Shown here: positions 35,618 through 44,169 of the stretch, piece by piece
How positions within the stretch are numbered: the stretch's first letter is position 1
Layout of the letters: every line of letters starts with the position of its first letter
Origin: Acidobacteriota bacterium
GTDB taxonomy: Bacteria; Acidobacteriota; UBA6911
Length of the DNA: 59,244 bases
Direction of reading: 5' to 3'
Assembly: GCA_012729555.1 (NCBI GenBank)
Contig: JAAYCX010000021.1
Span: forward strand, 1-59,244
Translations under genes and position numbers: made by a program
Notes under the pieces: model-generated
Seen by the model: only the letters and a program-made list of their open reading frames with translations
Database searches by the model: none
What the model was told of the DNA's origin: nothing

Positions 35618-36448
35618 CTACTTCCTTTTAGTTGGGGCCTTCCTGGCAGGTGTTTTCTTCCCTCCGGTTTTTGGGGCCTTCTTGGCGGGGGTGGATCCCG
35701 CGGCGGCCTTCATGCTGGCCGCCTGCTTTGCCGGGGCCGCGTTTGCCACAACTTTCTTTTCCGTCCCCTTCCTGCCGGTTTCCTTCGCTCCCTTTAACGT
35801 CTGCTTTTTCGCGGCCGGGGCTTTAGCGACGACCTGCGATGTCGCCCGGGTCCCGTTCGTCCCGGCGGCGATGCGTTTCAACTCCCCGTACCCCTTCTTT
35901 CCCAGGATCAGGATGGCCTCGTCCCGGTAGATCTCGAACATCGGGCGCTTTTCATCCGCCTTATGGCGGCAGAGGGCCGTCTCTTCGTCCAGTTCGGTGG
36001 TCTCGTCGATGGAGAAGACATCGTTCTCCAGGTAGAGAGGATAGATGGAGCAATAAAAAGGCTTGATGCCGGGCCACCCTAGTTTCCGGTCTCGCGAAAT
36101 CACCTGCAGTGCGCATTTGCGGTCGGTCCGGAGGAAGATGCAGCAGGTCTCGTCCTCCCGCTCCGGGTCTTCGACCGTGTTGGTTCCGGTCTCGATTCCG
36201 CTCGGCGTGTCCTTGGACTTGCGCGTCACGAACCATTGCGTTTCGTCGTGCCGGTCCTTGGGCAGATGGCGCTTGATGGTCTTGGCCCATTTCATGATGC
36301 GGGGAGGCTCGTCATCCGTCATCCAGACGCCGCCCGAGCAGCAGTCGGCAAGGCAATCGGGCCCGCAGGGGCGCAGCGCCACTTTCCTGAAGACGCTCTT
36401 GTCGACGCGGATACCGTTGATGACGATCTCTTTTCCGTTCTTCTTCAT
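35618..36448 (-). CDS. DUF3109-like cysteine-rich protein with Lys/Ala-rich histone-like tail
   Basis: 276 residues. The N-terminal ~195 residues carry clustered cysteines (Cys28, 32, 36, 37 in RPCGPDCLADCC), then CCIFLRTDRKCALQ and FYCSIYPLYLEN, a pattern seen in DUF3109/YkgJ-like proteins that probably bind metal or iron-sulfur. The last ~70 residues are low complexity, with repeated AKK, PAKK and TPARKAP motifs like histone H1 or bacterial nucleoid tails. ATG 36448 follows GGGAGAGG. The tail hints at nucleic-acid binding. Family assignment by eye is moderate. Confidence 0.7.
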   Translation of the reverse strand: MKKNGKEIVINGIRVDKSVFRKVALRPCGPDCLADCCSGGVWMTDDEPPRIMKWAKTIKRHLPKDRHDETQWFVTRKSKDTPSGIETGTNTVEDPEREDETCCIFLRTDRKCALQVISRDRKLGWPGIKPFYCSIYPLYLENDVFSIDETTELDEETALCRHKADEKRPMFEIYRDEAILILGKKGYGELKRIAAGTNGTRATSQVVAKAPAAKKQTLKGAKETGRKGTEKKVVANAAPAKQAASMKAAAGSTPAKKAPKTGGKKTPARKAPTKRK

Positions 36449-36857
36449 AAACCTCTCCCGTTCTCCACTGGATGGGCGGCTGTGCCGAAGGCCGCATGCG
36501 TGAAAATTTTTGACGCGGCATTGTAAGCCGAAACAAGCGAGGCTCACAGGAAAAACTGTCTTTTTTTGAACATCCCTTCCCGCGCCGCGGCCCCAGGCCC
36601 GTGAATGTCTCACCCGGGTCATCCGGGAATCGTCGGCTGCGTCGGCGCCATCCGCCAAATCTACGGAGTTCCACCCGGCTGCGTATTCCGCGATGAAGCG
36701 CCGTGAATTATCCGCTTCAGGGGGCAGGGAGTCGGGCCGACGGATGTTTCGGAGCTCGAATTGTTCGTGGCCGCCCGCTTCCCGTCAGCGGCCGCTCCGC
36801 GGGCCGGACGGAACCCCAGTTATGGCGGCCCCGAATCCCGAGCCATTGGTTGGCAAA
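36449..36857. other. Long intergenic region, no gene or repeat seen
   Basis: About 410 nt upstream of the DUF3109-like gene. A TACAAT -10 candidate for that gene lies at 36520-36525 (minus). The right part, about 36560-36850, has no ORF with a convincing start and no REP unit. Confidence 0.35.
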
Positions 36858-37667
36858 CTAAAAGTTGAGAGAGAGTTCGAACAGCCAAGGCCAGTATTTG
36901 CCGGTAACGAAAAGCCGGTTTTCGGCCTCGTCAAAGGCCAGGCCGTTCATCACGTCGGCCTCGGGGGTTCGATCGTGTTGGGGGTACAGGGCCGAAAGGT
37001 CGAGCCATCCCGTGACGAATCCGGTGGCGGGATCGATCCGTGCGATCCGGTCGGTCAACCAGACATTGGCCCAGATCTCCCCCCGCACATATTCGAGTTC
37101 GTTCAGCCGATCGACGGGGATGCCGCGGTAGAGCACCGGCAGGCGCCGCACCGCCTTGAGCGTTTTCGGGTCCAGGAAGGCGAGGGTGGAACTCCCGTCG
37201 CTCATCACGAGGCTGCGGCCATCGTGGGCGAGCCCCCACCCCTCCCCTTCGTAAGCGAAGCTTCCGACACGACTGAAATCCCTCGTTTCGTAGATGAAAC
37301 CGGTCTTTTCGCGCCATGTCAGCTGGTAGAGCCTCCCCGCCCGCTCGGCGAGTCCCTCGGCGAAGTACTCGCGCCCGAGGGCTTTTTTCCTGAGCACCCT
37401 TCCCGTGGCGATCTCCACCATGCGCAGCATCGACTCCCCATACTGCCCAGTGCTTTCGTAGAGCGATCCGTCGAGGTAAACGAGCCCCTGGGTGAAGGCG
37501 GCGGGATCGTGGGGATGGCGGGCGGCAAGCCGGTAGGAAACGGAGGCGGATGCCTGGGGCTTCTTCCCGGGTACGAGGGCCGCTGCCAGCCCAACCGCGC
37601 AGAGCGCCGCGGTGGCCACCCAGGGCCAGAGTCTTTTCCGCTTGTTGCGTGCCGCGAGCTTTTTCAT
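36858..37667 (-). CDS. Glutamine cyclotransferase (glutaminyl-peptide cyclotransferase, plant/bacterial type)
   Basis: 269 residues from ATG 37667. An N-terminal signal or anchor (WPWVATAALCAVGLAAALV) is followed by a five-bladed propeller-like sequence with FTQGLVYLDGSLYESTGQYGES, EYFAEGLA, LNELEYVRGEIWANVW and PEADVMNGLAFD, typical of the glutamine cyclotransferase family. The enzyme makes N-terminal pyroglutamate on exported peptides; the Glu in LNELEYV is the likely acid/base. Longer starts at 37703 and 37739 lack good ribosome sites and overlap the promoter. It lies downstream of repeat cluster 6. Confidence 0.85.
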   Translation of the reverse strand: MKKLAARNKRKRLWPWVATAALCAVGLAAALVPGKKPQASASVSYRLAARHPHDPAAFTQGLVYLDGSLYESTGQYGESMLRMVEIATGRVLRKKALGREYFAEGLAERAGRLYQLTWREKTGFIYETRDFSRVGSFAYEGEGWGLAHDGRSLVMSDGSSTLAFLDPKTLKAVRRLPVLYRGIPVDRLNELEYVRGEIWANVWLTDRIARIDPATGFVTGWLDLSALYPQHDRTPEADVMNGLAFDEAENRLFVTGKYWPWLFELSLNF

Positions 37668-37694
37668 CCTCTCCCGCCGAATCCCAAGGAAATC

Positions 37695-37700
37695 ATTATA
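37695..37700 (-). promoter_or_regulatory. -10 box of glutamine cyclotransferase gene
   Basis: Perfect TATAAT on the minus strand, 28 nt before ATG 37667. No good -35 box. Confidence 0.4.
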
Positions 37701-37835
37701 CATCAGCCCACCGTGAGGTAGCGGGAGGATCCCACGCAAGGGCCCAGACTCGCATTTGAGGGCACCCTAAAAGAGAACAGAAGGGGATCCCTGATTCCCA
37801 TATCGAATTGCCCGGAATCCGGCGTTCCGATGAAG

Positions 37836-37952
37836 CCCCAATCATGGACACCCACCAGTTTTGCAATGATGGACACCCACCGCTTTCACAAAAAGTGGAT
37901 GTCCAGGATTTGATTCCGGGATTCACAATCGGCGGATGTCCATGATTGGGGG
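37836..37952. repeat. REP-like cluster 6 (4 units)
   Basis: Forward cores 37846 and 37871; reverse cores 37895 and 37932. The outermost units pair: CCCCAATCATGGACA (37836-37850) is the exact reverse complement of 37937-37951, so the variants match across about 100 nt. Confidence 0.88.
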
Positions 37953-37984
37953 GGGAACGGGAATGCCACTAGCGGTGGCTACGG

Positions 37985-38458
37985 TCAAGGTTTCCGGTCC
38001 GAATCGGGTTTTCCCGTCTGAGGTGATTGGTCGGCAAGCGGGCTGTCCGGGCCGAGGATCCATTCCTTGATGGCGTCCCTGATGGCGCGCACGGTGACCA
38101 GGCGCTCCCCGTGCGACCCGCTCGCGGCGGCGGGGTCCGGGAATGGGTGATGTACCCGCCGGGTGATTCCGGGGTAAACAGGGCATTGAGACTCGGAGTC
38201 GTCACACACGGTGACGACGATGTCGAACAAGGCGCCCCGGCGGAACAGTTCGAAGGCGCTCCGGGGCGTCTTGCCTGACAGGTCGATCCCCTCCTCCTGC
38301 ATCGCCTCGACAACCAGCGGGTTGACCTTTTCGGCGGGCTCGAACCCGGCGCTTGACGCCTCCCACCGGTCCCCTGCGAAGCGCCGGACATAGCCTTCCG
38401 CCATTTGGCTCCGGCCGCTGTTGTGCCGGCAAATGAACAGAATACTCTTTTTGGCCAC
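37985..38458 (-). CDS. arsC: Arsenate reductase ArsC-like low-molecular-weight phosphatase
   Basis: 157 residues. The P-loop is Cys10-x5-RS in CRHNSGRS, with Gly at position 15 where classical ArsC has Cys. Further on, Cys85 and Cys92 in VTVCDDSESQCP match the redox pair of thioredoxin-linked ArsC, so arsenate reduction is plausible. A C-terminal tail of ~25 residues is longer than usual. A GTG start at 38458 follows a GGGGGGG run closely. The pst phosphate system, which also imports arsenate, lies 580 nt away in the opposite direction. Confidence 0.82.
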   Translation of the reverse strand: MAKKSILFICRHNSGRSQMAEGYVRRFAGDRWEASSAGFEPAEKVNPLVVEAMQEEGIDLSGKTPRSAFELFRRGALFDIVVTVCDDSESQCPVYPGITRRVHHPFPDPAAASGSHGERLVTVRAIRDAIKEWILGPDSPLADQSPQTGKPDSDRKP

Positions 38459-38761
38459 ACCCCCCCCTTTTCCGGTTCCACTTTCAAGTTAAGCGCGCCC
38501 TCGGTCCGAATCAACCGGGCCACCCCGATTTCATGAAAACTTCATTTGGGCGACAACCCGCAGGGCCCGGGGCGGACCGCAGGCACCCGCCGGGCCAAAG
38601 GTGTTACGCAGGATTGCGCTGCCGGGACGGGCCCGGACGCCCGCACGGTTCTGCTCTCGCTACCCTGAGAACGACCGGGCAGGTGGATACAGGACCAGGG
38701 GCGGGGAGTCCGCCTGGTAGTTCCCCGGGCAGCGAATCCGGCGCGTCGATGAACCCAGAAT
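38459..38761. other. Intergenic, no gene seen
   Basis: The promoter region of arsC on the minus strand (TTGATT with a weak TAACTT at 17 nt). The rest shows no ORF or RNA motif that I trust. Confidence 0.3.
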
Positions 38762-38868
38762 CGAGGGCGTCCACCAATTTGCAAATCCTGGACATCCACT
38801 GATTTTCACAAATGGTGGATGTCCAGGATATTTCTCCGGGATTTCCACAAAAGGTGGATGTCCATAAT
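38762..38868. repeat. REP-like cluster 7 (3-4 units)
   Basis: A degenerate forward unit near 38767 (GCGTCCACCAAT), a forward core at 38790, and reverse cores at 38815 and 38854. It lies upstream of the pst operon. Confidence 0.82.
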
Positions 38869-38940
38869 TCTCCGGTAACTTCTGCCCCGATGACGGCCCG
38901 GCAGACTCCGCGGGTGAGGCGCCCGAGAGCGGAGGCGATC

Positions 38941-38995
38941 CTTAACCGGAATTTCACACAACCGCAAACGATCCCTAACAAAGAAAAGGTATTCA
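38941..38995 (+). promoter_or_regulatory. Candidate Pho box and -10 of the pst operon
   Basis: Four related 7-mers recur every 11 bp: CTTAACC (38941), TTTCACA (38952), CGCAAAC (38963), CCTAACA (38974). PhoB/PhoP-type boxes are direct repeats at 11-bp pitch. A -10-like TATTCA begins at 38990, 9 nt after the last repeat, where PhoB promoters place it. The pstC start is 43 nt further on. Confidence 0.55.
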
Positions 38996-39037
38996 TTCAA
39001 TCGTGAGGGAAGGAATGAAAGGACAGGGTCCGATCTG

Positions 39038-40426
39038 ATGTCACCCGGATTGATTTTTATCGCGATCCTCGCGCTTTCGTCTGCGGGCTACTGGGTGGGG
39101 CTCCGGCGCTCCCACACCGTCGCCGGTGGGGGGGTGAGAGCCGTGAGGCTGCATTCGCGGCCCGCCTACTACGGCGCGCTCGCGGCGCTGGCGTGCGGGA
39201 TTCCGGCCCTTCTGCTCTTTGCCCTCTGGCAGGTGTCGGAGGAGAGGGTCGTCACGAGCCTGGTCGTTTCCGGGCTTCCCGAGTCGGTTCGCACGCTCCC
39301 GGAGAGCAGGCTCGACCTGGCGGTCAACGACATCAAGAACCTCGCCTCGGGCAACATCGTGTCGGGAGCCGTCGATGCCGATATGCGCGCGGCGGCCGAC
39401 CATTACCTGCGCCTGCAGTCGATCAGCCGGATGGCGCTCACGGTCTGCGCGCTCGCCCTGGCCATCGGGGCCATCCTCCTGGTACGCAAAACCATCACCC
39501 CCAGGCTGAGGGCGCGCAACGCCGTGGAACGGGTGATAAGCGGCCTTCTCGTCGTCTGCTCTTCGGTCGCCGTCTTCACGACGGTGGGGATCGTGCTGTC
39601 GGTCCTGTTCGAAGCCGTGCGGTTTTTTCAGGCCGTCCCCGTGACCCGGTTCCTGTTCGGGCTCCAGTGGAGCCCCCAGACGGCCATCCGCTCCGACCAG
39701 GTCGGATCCTCGGGCGCCTTCGGCGCCGTCCCCGTATTTGCCGGCACCCTCATGATCTCGGCCATCGCCATGGCGGTGGCGATCCCGATCGGCCTCCTGG
39801 CGGCCGTCTACCTTTCCGAATACGCTGCGGCCCGGGTGCGGTCGACGGTCAAGCCGTGCATGGAGATCCTGGCCGGGATCCCGACGGTGGTCTACGGTTT
39901 CTTCGCCGCCCTGACCGTCGCCCCCGCCATCCGCAGGGCGGGGGGGGCGTTGGGCCTGGACGTTTCGAGCGAAAGCGCCCTGGCCGCCGGCCTCGTCATG
40001 GGCGTCATGATCATCCCCTTCGTCTCCTCCCTCTCGGACGACGTGATCCACGCCGTGCCGCGCTCGTTGCGCGACGGCGCCTGCGCCCTCGGTTCCACGC
40101 CGAGCGAAACGATCCGGAAGGTGGTGCTTCCCGCCGCCCTCCCGGGCATCGTCGGGAGCATCCTCCTGGCGGTTTCCCGGGCCATCGGCGAAACCATGAT
40201 CGTGGTGATGGCGGCCGGACTGGCGGCCAACCTGACGGCCAACCCGCTCAAGGCGGTGACGACGGTGACGGTCCAGATGGTCACCCTGCTGGTCGGGGAC
40301 CAGGAATTCGACAGCCCCAAGACCCTGGCGGCCTTCGCCCTGGGCCTGGTCCTTTTCGTGGCCACCCTCTGTCTCAACGTGATCGCGCTCTCCGTGGTCC
40401 GGAAATACAGGGAGCAGTATGAATAG
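39038..40426 (+). CDS. pstC: Phosphate ABC transporter permease PstC
   Basis: 462 residues, an inner-membrane permease with an N-terminal extension of ~190 residues (two extra hydrophobic helices and a soluble segment) ahead of the six-helix core. The core has the GAVPVFAGTLMISAIAM entry, EILAGIPTVVYGF and the EAA-type loop DGACALGSTPSETIRKVVLP. It forms the phosphate channel with PstA. ATG 39038 follows AAGGACAGGG. Extended PstC forms are known in Gram-negative bacteria. It overlaps the next small ORF by 8 nt. Confidence 0.92.
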   Translation: MSPGLIFIAILALSSAGYWVGLRRSHTVAGGGVRAVRLHSRPAYYGALAALACGIPALLLFALWQVSEERVVTSLVVSGLPESVRTLPESRLDLAVNDIKNLASGNIVSGAVDADMRAAADHYLRLQSISRMALTVCALALAIGAILLVRKTITPRLRARNAVERVISGLLVVCSSVAVFTTVGIVLSVLFEAVRFFQAVPVTRFLFGLQWSPQTAIRSDQVGSSGAFGAVPVFAGTLMISAIAMAVAIPIGLLAAVYLSEYAAARVRSTVKPCMEILAGIPTVVYGFFAALTVAPAIRRAGGALGLDVSSESALAAGLVMGVMIIPFVSSLSDDVIHAVPRSLRDGACALGSTPSETIRKVVLPAALPGIVGSILLAVSRAIGETMIVVMAAGLAANLTANPLKAVTTVTVQMVTLLVGDQEFDSPKTLAAFALGLVLFVATLCLNVIALSVVRKYREQYE

Positions 40427-40649
40427 CCGGAGCAATCCCGCCCCCGCAGGCGGGGCCAACGTGAGGGCGCGGCTCTCCCGCTGGCGCGACTCTTTTGTGG
40501 CCCGATGGTGGAGGTCTCAAGGCGATTTCGTGCGGCTCCTGGAACGCGCCTGCGGCGCCACGGCCGGCCGGCGGATGGAGGGGAGCGCGCTTTCGGGTGA
40601 AGAACGCGACCGCGCCCTGCGGCGGTCGCGAATCGGAGGAGCGGCATGA
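40419..40649 (+). CDS. Small basic ORF between pstC and pstA
   Basis: 76 residues, Arg/Trp-rich (VRARLSRWRDSFVARWWRSQGDF), not recognised. It starts 8 nt before the pstC stop behind GGGAGC and its stop overlaps the pstA ATG (ATGA). That double coupling fills the whole pstC-pstA gap and argues for translation. A regulatory or assembly role in the Pst complex is conceivable. It could instead be a spacer that is translated only to couple pstC to pstA. Confidence 0.5.
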   Translation: MNSRSNPAPAGGANVRARLSRWRDSFVARWWRSQGDFVRLLERACGATAGRRMEGSALSGEERDRALRRSRIGGAA

Positions 40650-41938
40650 ATAACCTGACGGAAGGAAAAGCGATCGCGGGCGGCCGGGCCATGGACATCG
40701 TGCGGCGGGGGCTCGCGCGGCGGCACGCCGCCGAGCGGCGGTTCCGCCTGTACGGCGTCGCCGCGGTCTGCCTGAGCCTCCTCTTTCTTTCGGTCCTCTT
40801 CATCTCCATCTTCCAGAGCGGCATCGGGGCCTTCCGGCAGACGTTCCTCCGGCTCGAGGTTTTCTTCGACCCGGGGGCCATCGACGCGGGCGATCCCGGG
40901 GCGGGCGACTACGGCGCCCTGGTCAAGCGCTCGCTGCGGGGGATGTTCCCCGACGTGACGGGCCGCGGCGAGCTGCGCGAGCTCTACGCCCTGGCCAGTT
41001 CGGGCGCCGCCTTCCAGCTGCGGCGCATGGTGCTCCAGTCCCCCGACCTCATCGGCCGGACGGCGGCGGTCTGGGTGCCGGCCGACGACGACGTGGACAT
41101 GCTGGTGAAGGGGGTTTACGATCGCCGGCTCCCCGAGACGGAGCGGCGCACGAGCGACCGTCAGCTCGGGTGGATCGAGCGGCTCGAGATGAAGGGGAGG
41201 ATCGCGAAACGCTTCAACTCCGCCTTCTTCCTCAACGGCGATTCCCGCGAGCCGGAACTGGCCGGCATCCGGGGAGCGGTCATGGGGTCGCTCTACGCCC
41301 TCGGGCTCACGCTCCTGCTCTCCTTCCCGGTGGGGATCGCCGCGGCCGTCTACCTCGAAGAATTCGCGCCCAGGAACCACTGGACGAGTCTCATCGAGGT
41401 CAACATCAACAACCTCGCGGCCGTCCCCTCGATCGTCTTCGGGCTCCTGGGTCTGGCCGTGTTCATCAACTTCATGGGGCTCCCGCGTTCCGTCCCGCTG
41501 GTCGGCGGTCTGGTGCTGGCCCTGATGACGCTTCCCACCATCATCATCGCCGGGCGCGCCAGCCTGAAGGCGGTCCCCCCGTCGATCCGCGAGGCGGCGC
41601 TGGGCGTGGGCGCCTCCAAGATGCAGATGGTGCTGCACCACGTGCTGCCCCTTGCCATGCCCGGCATGCTCACCGGGGCCATCATCGGGATGGGCCAGGC
41701 GCTGGGGGAAACCGCCCCTCTGCTGATGATCGGCATGGTCGCCTTCATCGTCGATGTACCCGGCGGATTGACCGATCCGTCCACCGTGCTGCCGGTCCAG
41801 ATTTTCCTCTGGGCCGACAGCCCCGAACGCGCCTTCACCGAACGGACTTCGGCCGCGATCATGGTGCTCCTGGCGTTCCTCATCCTGATGAATGCGGCGG
41901 CCGTGCTGCTCCGGAGGAAGTTCGAAAGGCGTTATTGA
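40646..41938 (+). CDS. pstA: Phosphate ABC transporter permease PstA
   Basis: 430 residues. The first ~190 residues are a hydrophobic helix plus a periplasmic-type segment like the DUF3333 extension seen in longer PstA proteins. The permease core follows, with FPVGIAAAVYLEEFAP, NLAAVPSIVFGLLGLAVF and the EAA loop REAALGVGASKMQMVLHHVLP. ATG 40646 overlaps the stop of the small ORF. It pairs with PstC. Confidence 0.93.
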   Translation: MNNLTEGKAIAGGRAMDIVRRGLARRHAAERRFRLYGVAAVCLSLLFLSVLFISIFQSGIGAFRQTFLRLEVFFDPGAIDAGDPGAGDYGALVKRSLRGMFPDVTGRGELRELYALASSGAAFQLRRMVLQSPDLIGRTAAVWVPADDDVDMLVKGVYDRRLPETERRTSDRQLGWIERLEMKGRIAKRFNSAFFLNGDSREPELAGIRGAVMGSLYALGLTLLLSFPVGIAAAVYLEEFAPRNHWTSLIEVNINNLAAVPSIVFGLLGLAVFINFMGLPRSVPLVGGLVLALMTLPTIIIAGRASLKAVPPSIREAALGVGASKMQMVLHHVLPLAMPGMLTGAIIGMGQALGETAPLLMIGMVAFIVDVPGGLTDPSTVLPVQIFLWADSPERAFTERTSAAIMVLLAFLILMNAAAVLLRRKFERRY

Positions 41939-41964
41939 GTGTTCATTCTCAAGGAGAAGAGTAC

Positions 41965-43008
41965 ATGTCGAAAATAACCATTGTTTCACTGGCCGCCCTG
42001 CTCGCGGCCAATATCCCCTCGGGTTTCGGCCAGTCGGGGCGGGATCACATCAACATCGTCGGCTCCTCGACCGTCTACCCGTTCGCCACGGTGGTGGCGG
42101 AGCAGTATGGCAAAACCACCCGCTTCAAGACCCCCAAGATCGAGTCGACCGGATCGGGGGGAGGATTCAAGCTCTTCTGCTCCGGCGTGGGGGTGGAGCA
42201 CCCGGACATCACTAACGCCTCGCGCGCCATCAAGTCGTCGGAAGGCGCGACCTGCGCGAAAAACGGGGTGAAGGACATCATCGAGGTGAAGATCGGTTAC
42301 GACGGGATCGTGCTGGCCAACTCGAAGAAGACGGCGGCGCTGCGCCTATCGGCAAAGGACATCTTCACGGCGCTGGCCAAGCAGATCCCGGACGCCTCGG
42401 GCAGGCTTGTCCCCAACCCGAACAGAACCTGGAGCGACGTCAACCCCTCGCTCCCCGCCGTCAGGATCGAGGTGCTCGGGCCGCCGCCGACCTCGGGAAC
42501 GCGCGACGCCTTCGTGGAGCTGGCCATGGAATCGGGCGCCAGGAAATTCCAGTCGCTGGCCGACCTCAGGGCCAAAGATGAAAAGGCATTCACCGCCATC
42601 GCCCACAACATCCGCGAGGACGGGGCCTACGTCGAGGCGGGGGAGAACGACAACCTGATCGTGCAGAAGCTCCAGGCTAACGCGAACGCCCTGGGGATCT
42701 TCGGGTTCAGCTTCCTGGACCAGAACAGCGACAAGCTCCAGGGATCGTTCGTCGACGGCGTCCAGCCGACGTTCGAGGCGATCGCCGCCGGCAGCTACGG
42801 GCTTTCGCGCCCCCTCTACTTCTACGTGAAGAAGGCGCACGTCGCCGTGATCCCGGGGATGAAGGAATACCTCGCGGAGTTCACGAGCGAAAAGGCCTGG
42901 GGGCCCGATGGCTACTTGTCCGACAAGGGGCTGATCCCGATGCCGGACGCCGAGAGGAAGGCCGTGGCCAGGGCGGTGAAAGAGTTGACGCCCATTCAGT
43001 TCAAGTGA
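41965..43008 (+). CDS. pstS: Periplasmic phosphate-binding protein PstS
   Basis: 347 residues with a signal peptide (KITIVSLAALLAANIPSGFG). The mature part has the phosphate-contact motifs VGSSTVYPFA, ESTGSGGGF and TSGTRDAF, as in PstS/SphX-type proteins. It delivers phosphate to PstCA. ATG 41965 follows AAGGAG. In most pst operons pstS is first; here it is fourth, after pstC, the small ORF and pstA. Confidence 0.93.
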   Translation: MSKITIVSLAALLAANIPSGFGQSGRDHINIVGSSTVYPFATVVAEQYGKTTRFKTPKIESTGSGGGFKLFCSGVGVEHPDITNASRAIKSSEGATCAKNGVKDIIEVKIGYDGIVLANSKKTAALRLSAKDIFTALAKQIPDASGRLVPNPNRTWSDVNPSLPAVRIEVLGPPPTSGTRDAFVELAMESGARKFQSLADLRAKDEKAFTAIAHNIREDGAYVEAGENDNLIVQKLQANANALGIFGFSFLDQNSDKLQGSFVDGVQPTFEAIAAGSYGLSRPLYFYVKKAHVAVIPGMKEYLAEFTSEKAWGPDGYLSDKGLIPMPDAERKAVARAVKELTPIQFK

Positions 43009-43026
43009 TACGCGGTGGGGAGAACC

Positions 43027-43881
43027 ATGTCGCAGAGTGAAAGCGGCGCGGCTCCGGTCCTGGCGGCCGGGGCCCGCCGCATCGGCAGGGAAGATCGGAG
43101 GACGGTCGGGTCCCCCCTGGTCGCGGATCCGCGAATGACGTGCCGCGACGTCGACGTCCACTATGCGGAGAAGCATGCCGTCCGCGGGGTTTCGCTCGAC
43201 ATCGCCAAGAACGAGGTCCTCGCCCTGATCGGGCCCTCGGGCTGCGGCAAGTCGACCTTCATCCGCTGCCTGAACCGGATGAACGACCCGATCGAGGGGT
43301 GCCGGGTGACGGGCGACATCCGGCTCGACGGCGCGGACATCTACGACAGAAGCGTGGACGTGGTCCCTCTGCGGGCGCAGGTGGGGATGGTGTTCCAGAA
43401 GCCGAACCCCTTCCCGAAATCGATCTGGCACAACGTGGCCTACGGGCCGAAGATCCACGGCCTGGCCCGGGACCGATGCGAACTGGACGGGATCGTCGAG
43501 CGCTCGCTCCGGCGGTCGGGGCTCTGGGAAGAGGTGAAGGACCGGCTCGGTCAGCCGGGGACGGCCCTTTCGGGGGGGCAGCAGCAGCGGCTCTGCATCG
43601 CGCGCGCCCTGGCCGTGGAGCCCGAGATCATCCTGATGGACGAGCCCTGCTCGGCCCTCGACCCGATCGCCACCGCCCACATCGAGAACCTGATCGACGA
43701 GCTGCGGGCCAGTTACTCCATCGTCATCGTGACCCACTCGATGCAGCAGGCTTCGCGGGTGTCCCAGCGCACGGCCTATTTTCATCTCGGGGACCTGATC
43801 GAGGTGGGGCGGACCGAAATCGTCTTCACCAACCCGCTCCACCCGCTGACGGAGGACTACATCACCGGCCGCTTCGGCTAG
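43027..43881 (+). CDS. pstB: Phosphate ABC transporter ATP-binding protein PstB
   Basis: 284 residues. Walker A is GPSGCGKST, the phosphate-ABC hallmark [12 protein letters not shown] follows, then Q-loop [11 protein letters not shown], signature LSGGQQQR and Walker [15 protein letters not shown]. It energises PstCA. An N-terminal extension of ~35 residues precedes the usual start. ATG 43027 has GGGGAG upstream, 18 nt after pstS. Confidence 0.95.
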   Translation: MSQSESGAAPVLAAGARRIGREDRRTVGSPLVADPRMTCRDVDVHYAEKHAVRGVSLDIAKNEVLALIGPSGCGKSTFIRCLNRMNDPIEGCRVTGDIRLDGADIYDRSVDVVPLRAQVGMVFQKPNPFPKSIWHNVAYGPKIHGLARDRCELDGIVERSLRRSGLWEEVKDRLGQPGTALSGGQQQRLCIARALAVEPEIILMDEPCSALDPIATAHIENLIDELRASYSIVIVTHSMQQASRVSQRTAYFHLGDLIEVGRTEIVFTNPLHPLTEDYITGRFG

Positions 43882-43910
43882 CCCGGCAAGGTCCCGGGAG
43901 CTCCCGGTGA

Positions 43911-44115
43911 CCAATCCTGGACATCCACCAATCGGAGATGAAATCCTGGACATCCACCCATTGCCTCAAAGGACCGCAATCCTGGACATCCACACTTTCA
44001 CCCAATCAGCGGATGTCCAGGATTTGCCCAGGATTTGTTCCTTGGGTTTGGAAGGGGCACCAAATGGTGGATGTCCACGATAGAGGAATGTGGAAATGGT
44101 GGGTGTCCAGGATTT
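43911..44115. repeat. REP-like cluster 8 (6 units) between pstB and phoU
   Basis: Three forward cores (43919, 43948, 43984) followed by three reverse cores (44009 variant GCGGATGTCC, 44067, 44099). It is a textbook example of the forward-then-reverse order. Confidence 0.9.
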
Positions 44116-44169
44116 GAGTTGGACGGGGGCGGGAGGGGCCGGCAATGCTGGGGGGGGAGGATCATGCAT

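Noticed and set aside
36560-36850. A tRNA or small RNA in the 410-nt gap before the DUF3109-like gene
   Set aside because: I could not fold a cloverleaf or find a TTCGA-type T-loop or CCA-like end, and there is no conserved RNA motif.
39015-39040. Seven-codon leader peptide before pstC (MKGQGPI, stop overlapping the pstC ATG)
   Set aside because: A ribosome site and coupled stop exist, but at seven codons chance is high and no attenuator fold was seen.
43911-44115. Repeat clusters as a CRISPR array
   Set aside because: Units are about 17 nt, occur in both orientations within a cluster, have unequal gaps of 23-60 nt with no spacer-like conservation, and there are no cas genes.
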